Source: Thermoplasmatales archaeon (GTDB lineage Archaea > Thermoplasmatota > JASEFT01 > JAUWIS01). Taken from it: a stretch of DNA of 25,728 bases. Location: positions 1 to 25,728 of the forward strand of contig JASEEW010000004.1 in NCBI GenBank assembly GCA_030019485.1, given 5' to 3'. Below are positions 18,672 through 25,082 of this stretch, one piece after another. Position 1 is the first letter of the stretch. Every line of letters begins with the position of its first letter. A program made the position numbers and the translations under genes. The notes beneath the pieces are model-generated. The model saw nothing but the letters and a program-made list of their open reading frames with translations. It ran no database searches and was not told where the DNA came from.

Positions 18672-18977
18672 ATGAAAGGAAATACTGGCATCTTACTTGT
18701 GTTTCATCTTCCATCAGGCACACCACGTTCAATTCATAATAAGTTCATGAAGAAGTTTTACGGTGAAAACACCAGTAGTTGGAAAGGACGCTATCATTAT
18801 CGTCGCAGGGGATTGCTTGATAAGATTCCTCACATAAAACTCTATACGGGTGTAATCATTGTTCATCAAAAAAACGTGTCCATACTTCTCCAATTTTTGA
18901 AACAATATTCCACAGTAATACACAAAAGGAAGGTAATGCTTATCAAGGATGATATGGTGATTCTGTCCAAAGAATAG
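18672..18977 (+). CDS. Passenger protein of the insertion sequence, family not recognised
   Basis: A 101-residue basic protein. TGILLVFHLPSG is a beta-strand and loop; RRRGLLDKIPHIKLYTGVII and VHKRKVMLI-like strands follow with a helix between (NVSILLQFLKQY). Alternating strands and helices would suit a small ferredoxin-like fold of the Cas2 or PaaX C-terminal type, but I cannot confirm this. The gene lies inside the insertion sequence, divergent from the broken transposase, and appears intact with its own TATA box. The upstream in-frame ATG at 18648 overlaps the TATA box and is less likely. It could be a transposition accessory protein or a carried gene. Confidence 0.55.
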   Translation: MKGNTGILLVFHLPSGTPRSIHNKFMKKFYGENTSSWKGRYHYRRRGLLDKIPHIKLYTGVIIVHQKNVSILLQFLKQYSTVIHKRKVMLIKDDMVILSKE

Positions 18978-18992
18978 ATCACGCATTGGTTA

Positions 18993-19006
18993 ATTTTGTC
19001 CCAAAG
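18993..19006 (-). repeat. Right terminal inverted repeat of the insertion sequence
   Basis: ATTTTGTCCCAAAG is the inverted counterpart of 17687-17700. A related string, TTCTGTCCAAAG, lies just inside at 18961-18972 and may be a subterminal repeat. Confidence 0.75.
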
Positions 19007-19018
19007 TCGCCTGTTTTT
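19007..19018. repeat. Right target-site duplication of the insertion sequence
   Basis: TCGCCTGTTTTT, identical to 17674-17685, directly abuts the right inverted repeat. Confidence 0.8.
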
Positions 19019-19026
19019 TAGGTTAA

Positions 19027-19036
19027 TTTTTTATAT
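19027..19036 (+). promoter_or_regulatory. TATA box of minor pilin B
   Basis: TTTTTTATAT is centred about 26 bases before ATG 19057, predicting a leaderless transcript. The insertion sequence stopped only nine bases short of this box, so the promoter survived. Confidence 0.55.
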
Positions 19037-19056
19037 CACAAATACAATAAGGTTTT

Positions 19057-19893
19057 ATGAATAATAATGGCATGAAACTTGTTCACACCCGTTCCATTCC
19101 ATCCTCAATTTCCCTGCGGAAATCTAAGGATGGTCAGGCATCTGCTGTCGGCGCAATGCTTACAGTTATAATAGTTATAATAGTGCTTTCCATGATAACG
19201 CTTTATTATGTTCCAGTGTGGATGGAGGAAAAGGAGAGAAACCATATGAACACTGTACAAAAGGAGTTTATGGATTTATCTGCAACAGTAAGCTCCCTGA
19301 TAATAAACAATGATAAAAGTTCTGAAGGAAAAAACACAGTTGTTCTTGGTAATGAGGGAATACCATTTTTTTCCATAGGAACAATGGGAACCCTGAAAAT
19401 AGACCCATACACACCATCGTTCCATGTTTATAATGAAACAAAAATTCTGAATGTAACAAGCACGGGAAACATCAGATTTGAGCCTCAGAACAGATATTTT
19501 GTGAAGCAGAACTTTGTCTATGAGAATGGCGCTGTGATAATAGACCAGTCCGGAGGTGAGGTTGTAAGGGTTGAGCCAACATTCAATGTATCAGGCAGTA
19601 CAGTATCCATGACCCTAATTTCTATTTCAGGAACAAATGAATCAATGACAGGAAAAAATGCTCAGACAGTTATCATAAAACTCATGTTTTACGAATCTGA
19701 TACCTACACATGGAGCGGGGAAAACATAACAATAAGTATTACCACAATGCATCAGTCTGCATGGCAAAACTATTTTAACAAAAAAGGCTGCAACACAACC
19801 ATGGTAGATAACAATGTTGTTGTAAATCTAAATGATATATCCACGCTTACAATCAGATACGCAGCGATTAAAGCGGAAATAGTGCACCCCTGA
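19057..19893 (+). CDS. Minor pilin B with class III signal peptide
   Basis: A 278-residue paralog of minor pilin A. RKSKDG ending at residue 26 is followed by QASAVGAMLTVIIVIIVLSM, a prepilin site and assembly helix. The beta-rich outer domain aligns along its length with minor pilin A (for example TLKIDPYTPSFHV against TLTIDPYTCSFNI, and IIDQSGGEVVRVEPTF against IVDQSGGETMRIQPTF). It has its own TATA box and sits between pilin-adhesin B (now separated by the insertion sequence) and the assembly ATPases. A minor or priming pilin role is inferred. Confidence 0.75.
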   Translation: MNNNGMKLVHTRSIPSSISLRKSKDGQASAVGAMLTVIIVIIVLSMITLYYVPVWMEEKERNHMNTVQKEFMDLSATVSSLIINNDKSSEGKNTVVLGNEGIPFFSIGTMGTLKIDPYTPSFHVYNETKILNVTSTGNIRFEPQNRYFVKQNFVYENGAVIIDQSGGEVVRVEPTFNVSGSTVSMTLISISGTNESMTGKNAQTVIIKLMFYESDTYTWSGENITISITTMHQSAWQNYFNKKGCNTTMVDNNVVVNLNDISTLTIRYAAIKAEIVHP

Positions 19894-19899
19894 GGGAAA

Positions 19900-19909
19900 T
19901 TTTATAAAA
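19900..19909 (+). promoter_or_regulatory. TATA box of the pilus assembly operon
   Basis: TTTTATAAAA is centred about 30 bases before ATG 19935 and follows the stop of minor pilin B. The four assembly genes probably start a transcript here. Confidence 0.55.
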
Positions 19910-19934
19910 GACAAAAAAGGATATTGATGTAGAA

Positions 19935-21563
19935 ATGGCAAAAAAGATATTGATAAAATACGGAGAAGATGTCAAGAAGGAAGAAAAAGAAAATACAGAA
20001 ACTAAGATACTGACAAAACACATGAAAATGGCGGTCGGGAAGGATGTAGAAGAAGAAAAGCCAGAAACACTTGATAAGGATGTTGAAGAAATAGAAAGCT
20101 ACCCCATTGCAGAACCCTATGCCAAGGTTAGAATCACATACAACCATAAAACACATACCTATCTGTATGAGGCTATAGAGAAAAAAATTTCTGAAGATGA
20201 GAAAAAAATACTTGATTTTATAAAAAAGATTCTGTCAAAAACAATAGATTATGAAACATTTGGTGAAAACATTGCTGAAAGGAAAAAACAGATAGTAGAC
20301 AACACGGATGAGATAATCAGAAGCAGGGGCATAAGGATTGATGAAAAAAGCAGGGGTATAATCAAATACTATCTATGCAGGGATTTTGTGGGTTTCGGAA
20401 AGATAGATGTAGTAATGAATGATGAAATGGTTGAAGACATATCCTGCGACGGCTCAAATACGCCCCTATATGTGGTGCACAGGGCTTATGAGTCAATAAA
20501 AACAAATCTTTTGTTTGAAACAGATGATGAAATTGATTCTTTTGTTATTGCACTGGCGCAGCGCAGCGGCAAGCAAATATCTGTTGCAGACCCCATGGTG
20601 GATGGGACACTGCCGGAAGGTTCGCGTCTTCAGGCAACCCTGGCAAAAGAGGTGACTACAAGAGGCTCATCATTCACCATCAGGCGTTTTAAAGAGAATC
20701 CGCTGACACCACCCGACCTTGTACGATATAACACCCTGTCTGCTGACATGGTGGCATATCTCTGGCTTGCTGTTGAGTTTGGTGAATCCATAATAACATC
20801 TGGTGGAACCGCCTGCGGAAAAACAAGCACGATGAATGCAATAATGCTGTTTATTCCCCCTCAGGCAAAGATTGTGAGCATAGAGGACACAAGGGAAATT
20901 AATATTCCTCATGAGAACTGGATTGCGGGTTTAACAAGGTCAGGTTTCGGAGGTAAAACAGGTCCTGGGAGCGGTGAGATAGACATGTTTGAGCTTGTGA
21001 AGGCGGCATTGAGGCAGAGGCCGCAGTATGTGATAGTGGGTGAGGTAAGGGGTAAGGAGGCGTTTTCGTTGTTTCAGGCGATGGCTACGGGCCATACTGC
21101 TTATTCAACAATGCATGCTGATTCTGTCAGGTCTATTGTCAACAGGCTTGAGAACCCGCCGATTAACCTGCCAAGGGTTCTGCTTTCTGCGTTGAACATA
21201 GTGGTTCTTCAGTCCCAGGTTATGCTTGGAGACAGGATGGTGAGAAGAATAAACAAAATAGTTGAGCTTGTAGGACTTGATCCTGACACAAATGATTTAA
21301 TAACAAATACAGTATATGAATGGCATCCATCCGGCGACAAATTCAAATATTTAGGGCATTCTGTAATGTTTGAAAAGATTATGAGTAAAAAAAACATGGC
21401 AATGAATGAAATGAATGAGGAGTTTAAAAGAAGAACAGAGGTTGTGAGCTGGATGGTGAAGAAAAATGTGAGAAACTATCAGGAAGTTGCCAAAATTGTT
21501 TCACAGTATTATACTGACCCTGAGGAGACTATGAAAAAGATAATGGCGGAGACCCATGCCTAA
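19935..21563 (+). CDS. Type IV pilus assembly ATPase 1 (FlaI/TadA/VirB11 superfamily)
   Basis: A 542-residue cytoplasmic secretion ATPase that should power pilin extraction from, and insertion into, the pilus base. A charged N-terminal linker is followed by the N-terminal domain (about 55-250) and RecA-like domain. Walker A is GGTACGKT (residues 290-297), Asp box SIEDTREI (315-322), Walker B VIVGEVRG (366-373) and His box TGHTAYSTMHAD (385-396). All are intact. It is first in an operon: it overlaps ATPase 2 by 8 bases and is a close paralog of it. Two T2SSF-type proteins follow. Lack of archaellum accessory genes argues for a pilus rather than an archaellum. Confidence 0.93.
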   Translation: MAKKILIKYGEDVKKEEKENTETKILTKHMKMAVGKDVEEEKPETLDKDVEEIESYPIAEPYAKVRITYNHKTHTYLYEAIEKKISEDEKKILDFIKKILSKTIDYETFGENIAERKKQIVDNTDEIIRSRGIRIDEKSRGIIKYYLCRDFVGFGKIDVVMNDEMVEDISCDGSNTPLYVVHRAYESIKTNLLFETDDEIDSFVIALAQRSGKQISVADPMVDGTLPEGSRLQATLAKEVTTRGSSFTIRRFKENPLTPPDLVRYNTLSADMVAYLWLAVEFGESIITSGGTACGKTSTMNAIMLFIPPQAKIVSIEDTREINIPHENWIAGLTRSGFGGKTGPGSGEIDMFELVKAALRQRPQYVIVGEVRGKEAFSLFQAMATGHTAYSTMHADSVRSIVNRLENPPINLPRVLLSALNIVVLQSQVMLGDRMVRRINKIVELVGLDPDTNDLITNTVYEWHPSGDKFKYLGHSVMFEKIMSKKNMAMNEMNEEFKRRTEVVSWMVKKNVRNYQEVAKIVSQYYTDPEETMKKIMAETHA

Positions 21564-23136
21564 GAAAGTTGTTATAAAAAAGACAGAGGCAGAGGAAAAC
21601 ATAAAAAAGGAGGTTAAGGTTACTCTAATCCCTGAGATTAAAGAAAAAGGGTTTGAGGATGTGGAAACAAGGGCGGTCACAGAGCCTTACACATATGTCA
21701 GGCTTCTTTACAACAAGGATGCGAATGAATACCTGTATGAGATAATAGAACCGCAACTTTCTGAGGAGGATAAAAAAACATTTGATATTATAAAAAACAC
21801 ATTAATTGAAACTGTAGAGGATGGCATGAGGTTTGCAACCCGGGAAAAAAGGGTGGAATATTTAAAAAAGAACATGGATGAAATCATCTCGGACAAGCAT
21901 ATAAAAATGGACGATATTTTCAGGGAAAAAATTTTTTATTACATTGTCAGAGACCTCATAGGGTACGGTAAAATAGATGTGCTGATGATTGACCCAATGA
22001 TTGAAGATATTTCGTGTGATGGTGCAAAGACTCCAATATATGTTTATCATAGGGCGCATGAGTCAATGAGAACAAACCTTTTGTTTAATGGTGATGAGGA
22101 GCTGGATAAGTTTGTTGTTACACTCGCCCAGAAATGTGGTAAAAGCATCTCTGTTGCATCCCCCATGCTGGATGCAACAATACCAGATGGAAGCAGGCTT
22201 CAGGCAACCCTGGCAAAGGAGGTGACTACAAGAGGCTCATCGTTCACCATCAGGCGCTTTAAGGCGAACCCGATAACACCGCCCGACCTTGTGGGATTCA
22301 AAACAATGTCTGCTGAGATGATGGCATATCTATGGCTTGCAGTGCAGTACGGTGAATCCATGTTAATCTCAGGTGGAACAGCCTCAGGAAAAACCACAAC
22401 ATTGAATGCCATACTACTGTTTATTCCCCCCCAGATGAAAATTGTGAGCATAGAGGACACAAGAGAGATTAATATCCCACATGAGAACTGGATTCCTGGC
22501 TTAACAAGGGCAGGTTTCGCAGGCAAATCAGGTGAGACAAGCGGCGAAATAGACATGTTTGAACTGATGAGAGCATCGCTGAGGCAGAGACCCCAGTATC
22601 TTATTGTTGGTGAGGTGAGGGGTAAGGAGGCATTCATCGTTTTTCAGGCGATGGCAACAGGTAAGGCAACATATTCAACAATCCATGCAGATTCTGTTCA
22701 GGCAATAGTTAACAGGCTTGAGAACCCACCGATTAACCTGCCAAGGGTTCTTGTAGCCGCATTGAATATTGTTCTCCTCCAAGCCAGTGTGAAAGTTGGT
22801 CCCAAGATGACAAGAAGAATCAAAAAAATCGTGGAAATCGTAGGACTGGAGCCTGATACAAAGGAACTCATCACAAACACAATATTTGAGTGGAATCCTG
22901 CTGATGACAGATTCGTTTATCTAGGGCACAGCAGTGTTTTTGAAAAAATTGCATATTTAAAAAACATGACGCTTGATGAGGTGACAGAGGAGTTTAAAAG
23001 GAGAACAGAAATCATAAACTGGATGCTGAAGAAAAACATTAAAAACTATAAAGAGGTTGCTAGTATAATATCCGCATATTATCAGGAACCTGAGGAAACC
23101 ATAAAAAAAATAAGAAGTGATACCTATGAAAAATAA
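21556..23136 (+). CDS. Type IV pilus assembly ATPase 2 (FlaI/TadA/VirB11 superfamily)
   Basis: A 526-residue paralog of ATPase 1. Walker A is GGTASGKT (273-280), Asp box SIEDTREI (298-305) and Walker B LIVGEVRG (349-356). The His box reads TGKATYSTIHAD (368-379): the first His of the usual TGH is Lys370, while His377 is kept. Several stretches are almost identical to ATPase 1 even at the DNA level. The start overlaps ATPase 1 and the stop overlaps the next gene, so expression is coupled. It may form a mixed hexamer with ATPase 1 or drive a separate step such as retraction; neither is shown by sequence. Confidence 0.93.
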   Translation: MPKKVVIKKTEAEENIKKEVKVTLIPEIKEKGFEDVETRAVTEPYTYVRLLYNKDANEYLYEIIEPQLSEEDKKTFDIIKNTLIETVEDGMRFATREKRVEYLKKNMDEIISDKHIKMDDIFREKIFYYIVRDLIGYGKIDVLMIDPMIEDISCDGAKTPIYVYHRAHESMRTNLLFNGDEELDKFVVTLAQKCGKSISVASPMLDATIPDGSRLQATLAKEVTTRGSSFTIRRFKANPITPPDLVGFKTMSAEMMAYLWLAVQYGESMLISGGTASGKTTTLNAILLFIPPQMKIVSIEDTREINIPHENWIPGLTRAGFAGKSGETSGEIDMFELMRASLRQRPQYLIVGEVRGKEAFIVFQAMATGKATYSTIHADSVQAIVNRLENPPINLPRVLVAALNIVLLQASVKVGPKMTRRIKKIVEIVGLEPDTKELITNTIFEWNPADDRFVYLGHSSVFEKIAYLKNMTLDEVTEEFKRRTEIINWMLKKNIKNYKEVASIISAYYQEPEETIKKIRSDTYEK

Positions 23137-24061
23137 AAAGGCTACAAAACTCAAGGTTGAAAAAGAGGAAGATAGGAAACCCAGTAAATATCAAATACTC
23201 TCATACAGGCTGCTGGGTAAGTATGCAAAAAAACACATAAAACCCATGCTTGAAAAAAGCCTGAGCCAGGCGCATATGAAGATGCTGGCTGAGGAGTATG
23301 TTGCATATGTTATGATGAATGCAATACTGGTAGGGGTTATAGGTGTAATATTAGATATAATTCTTTTAACAGTAATCCTAATGCTTGGCATTTCTTTACC
23401 AGTATTTCTTGTACCAATAATGATTGCGCTACCTGTAATATTAGCATATCTTATTTATGCGCTTATGATGGGCTCCCCTGCATCCAAAGCAAAAGACAGG
23501 GGTAGAAACATGGACAAAAAACTGCCTTTTGCTATGAACTTCATATCAGCCATGGCATCAGCGGATGTGACACTTGGCTCAATATTCAAGTCTTTGTCAA
23601 GGGAAAAAATATATGGTGAGATAGCAAAAGAGGCGGGATGGATAACAAGGGATGTTGAGGTGCTCGGCAAGGACATCGTTACAGCCATGAGGGAAGCGAT
23701 TGACAGGTCGCCTTCCATAATGTTTCAGGATTTTCTTCAGGGTGTGATTACAACAGTGAGTTCCGGGGGCAGGCTTAAACCATATTTTGTTTTGAAATCA
23801 GAGCAGTACATGGAGCAGCATAAGATGAATGTAAAAAAATTTAATGATTTTGTAGGACTGATGGCTGAGAGTTTTGTCACAGTCGTTGTTGTAATGCCAT
23901 TGTTGCTTATTGTTATGCTTTCTGTGATGGCACTTATGACATCAGGTGGTGGTGGAGGATCAACCAACATAATCCTTTACGTTATTGCATTTGTTATGAT
24001 ACCCATGGCTCAGTTTGGTTTCATATTCATAATCAAAATAATGTCACCAGAGGTGGGATAA
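23126..24061 (+). CDS. Pilus assembly membrane protein, T2SSF type, first of two (TadB/EpdJ-like position)
   Basis: 311 residues from ATG 23126 (GTG 23117 is an alternative). A cytoplasmic N-terminus is followed by a hydrophobic block with two helices (about 60-120), a cytoplasmic helical domain with the T2SSF pattern (LPFAMNFISAMASADVTLGSIF...ISRSP-like IDRSPSIMFQDFLQGV) and a C-terminal pair of helices (about 250-308). Such proteins form the inner-membrane platform on which pilins polymerise. FlaJ-type archaeal platforms usually carry both T2SSF halves in one chain; here the second is the next gene. The start overlaps ATPase 2 by 11 bases. Confidence 0.85.
   Translation: MKNKKATKLKVEKEEDRKPSKYQILSYRLLGKYAKKHIKPMLEKSLSQAHMKMLAEEYVAYVMMNAILVGVIGVILDIILLTVILMLGISLPVFLVPIMIALPVILAYLIYALMMGSPASKAKDRGRNMDKKLPFAMNFISAMASADVTLGSIFKSLSREKIYGEIAKEAGWITRDVEVLGKDIVTAMREAIDRSPSIMFQDFLQGVITTVSSGGRLKPYFVLKSEQYMEQHKMNVKKFNDFVGLMAESFVTVVVVMPLLLIVMLSVMALMTSGGGGGSTNIILYVIAFVMIPMAQFGFIFIIKIMSPEVG
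24052..24061. repeat. Left 10-bp direct repeat flanking the heptamer element
   Basis: GGTGGGATAA, which includes the stop codon of the first T2SSF gene, recurs at 24162-24171 directly before the start of the second. It fits a target duplication. Confidence 0.65.
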
Positions 24062-24161
24062 TGAGAGTAGTTAGAAGTCAGGAGTTAGAAGTCAGAACTC
24101 AGGGGTCAGGAAAAAAACCCTCCCTAAATTCTAACTCCTATATCCTAACTCCTTGCACGGG
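24062..24161. repeat. Palindromic heptamer-repeat element between the two T2SSF genes
   Basis: The left arm has six heptamers from 24066: AGTAGTT, AGAAGTC, AGGAGTT, AGAAGTC, AGAACTC, AGGGGTC. The right arm (24126-24153) has AAATTCT, AACTCCT, ATATCCT, AACTCCT. The arms are imperfect complements around an A7 and C-rich spacer, so the RNA could fold into a long hairpin within the operon. No coding sequence is visible. It could lower expression of the second T2SSF gene. Confidence 0.7.
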
Positions 24162-24171
24162 GGTGGGATAA
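24162..24171. repeat. Right 10-bp direct repeat; also the ribosome-binding region of the second T2SSF gene
   Basis: GGTGGGATAA, identical to 24052-24061. Its GGTGGG serves as a Shine-Dalgarno-like sequence before ATG 24173. Confidence 0.65.
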
Positions 24172-24172
24172 A

Positions 24173-25048
24173 ATGTCTGAAAAAATTATTAAAATAATAA
24201 TTTTGTCATTAACAGGCATAGGTGCTGCTTTGGCTGCTGTACTCGCTTTCATGAGTTATACGCATAAAATCAGTTTCGGAACACCGCTGGATTTTGTCAT
24301 ACTACTCGTCCTTATAGTATCAGGGCCTTACCCTTTTTATGAGCAGAGAAGATTGAAAAAAATTGAGAGGATAGAGGAGCGCCTGTCTGATTTCCTCAGG
24401 GACCTTGCAGTGTCAAACAGGTTTGGTATGACCCTGGCAGATTCCATAAGAAAAGCATCTTCAGGAAACTATGGGAAACTTACACCTGACATCAAAAAAA
24501 TGGCGACACAGATTGACTGGGGTGTACCAGCAACAGATGCAATGGAAATGTTTGCTGAAAGGGTTGGAACACCACTTGTGAAAAGGGCAATGGCAATCGT
24601 TGTCAAGGCAACTGGTGCAGGAGGGGATGTGTCTGATGTTCTCAACGCAACAGCAAAAAACATAAAGGATGTACAGCTTATTAACACAGGAAGAAAAATG
24701 GAGATGAGTTCATACAAGGCAGTGATATTCACAGCATTTTTTGTGTTTCTTGCAACAGTTGTGATAATGAACTCCACATTCCTACCAGCAATTATGGAAA
24801 GCAGTGGACCTGGTGCTGGAGCAGGTGCAGAAGCAGCGGGTGGCGCTCCTGGGGCTATGGCTGGTGCGGGTGGAGGAATGAGTGTGGAGGATGTTAGGTT
24901 CGTATATCTTGGCGCTGCACTGGTTCAGGGTTTTGGTGATGGGATACTTGTAGGACTGATAGAAACAGGGAAAATAGTAAACGGTTTCAGAAACTCATTC
25001 ATAATGGTGCTTTTAGCATATTTGATACTGTGTGTTGTGCCGATATGA
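24173..25048 (+). CDS. Pilus assembly membrane protein, T2SSF type, second of two (TadC/EpdK-like position)
   Basis: A 291-residue protein. Two N-terminal transmembrane helices (about 7-27 and 38-57) precede a cytoplasmic T2SSF domain (RLSDFLRDLAVSNRFGMTLADSI...VKATGAGGDVSDVLNATAKN). Two or more helices close the protein. A Gly/Ala-rich low-complexity loop (about 209-235) sits between the helix ending NSTFLPAIM and the final helices and should lie outside or in the membrane interface. With the preceding protein it would form the two-part platform seen in Tad and Epd pili. It is the last gene of the operon and converges on the PGF-CTERM gene. Confidence 0.85.
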   Translation: MSEKIIKIIILSLTGIGAALAAVLAFMSYTHKISFGTPLDFVILLVLIVSGPYPFYEQRRLKKIERIEERLSDFLRDLAVSNRFGMTLADSIRKASSGNYGKLTPDIKKMATQIDWGVPATDAMEMFAERVGTPLVKRAMAIVVKATGAGGDVSDVLNATAKNIKDVQLINTGRKMEMSSYKAVIFTAFFVFLATVVIMNSTFLPAIMESSGPGAGAGAEAAGGAPGAMAGAGGGMSVEDVRFVYLGAALVQGFGDGILVGLIETGKIVNGFRNSFIMVLLAYLILCVVPI

Positions 25049-25054
25049 TTGGGT

Positions 25055-25082
25055 AGTTAGGGGTCAGAAGTTAGGGGTTAGG
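25055..25082. repeat. Heptamer array, single arm
   Basis: AGTTAGG, GGTCAGA, AGTTAGG, GGTTAGG run in tandem between the convergent 3' ends. They share the unit type of the two palindromic elements but no complementary arm is present. The stop and last codons of the minus-strand gene lie within it. Confidence 0.6.

Larger units (their letters stand above)
17686..19006. mobile_element. Decayed IS4-like insertion sequence with passenger gene
   Basis: About 1321 bp. The ends are inverted repeats (CTTTGGGACAA at 17687-17697 and TTGTCCCAAAG at 18996-19006, with further similarity inward), and a 12-bp direct repeat flanks them. Inside are a broken DDE transposase on the minus strand and a divergent 101-residue gene on the plus strand. 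Joining the flanks at the duplication restores a continuous sequence between pilin-adhesin B and the promoter of minor pilin B, so the two genes were neighbours before insertion. The element cannot be autonomous as it stands. Confidence 0.85.

Noticed and set aside
24062..24161. CRISPR array
   Set aside because: The units are seven bases long, contiguous and degenerate, with no spacers and with complementary arms.
19935..25048. Archaellum (flagellar) operon
   Set aside because: No archaellin-type small pilins and no FlaC-H accessory genes are present; the platform is split in two genes and there are two ATPases, which fits an Epd/Tad-like pilus better.
25055..25082. Telomere-like TTAGGG repeats
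   Set aside because: The unit is a degenerate heptamer, the array is short and internal, and related palindromic copies occur inside the locus.
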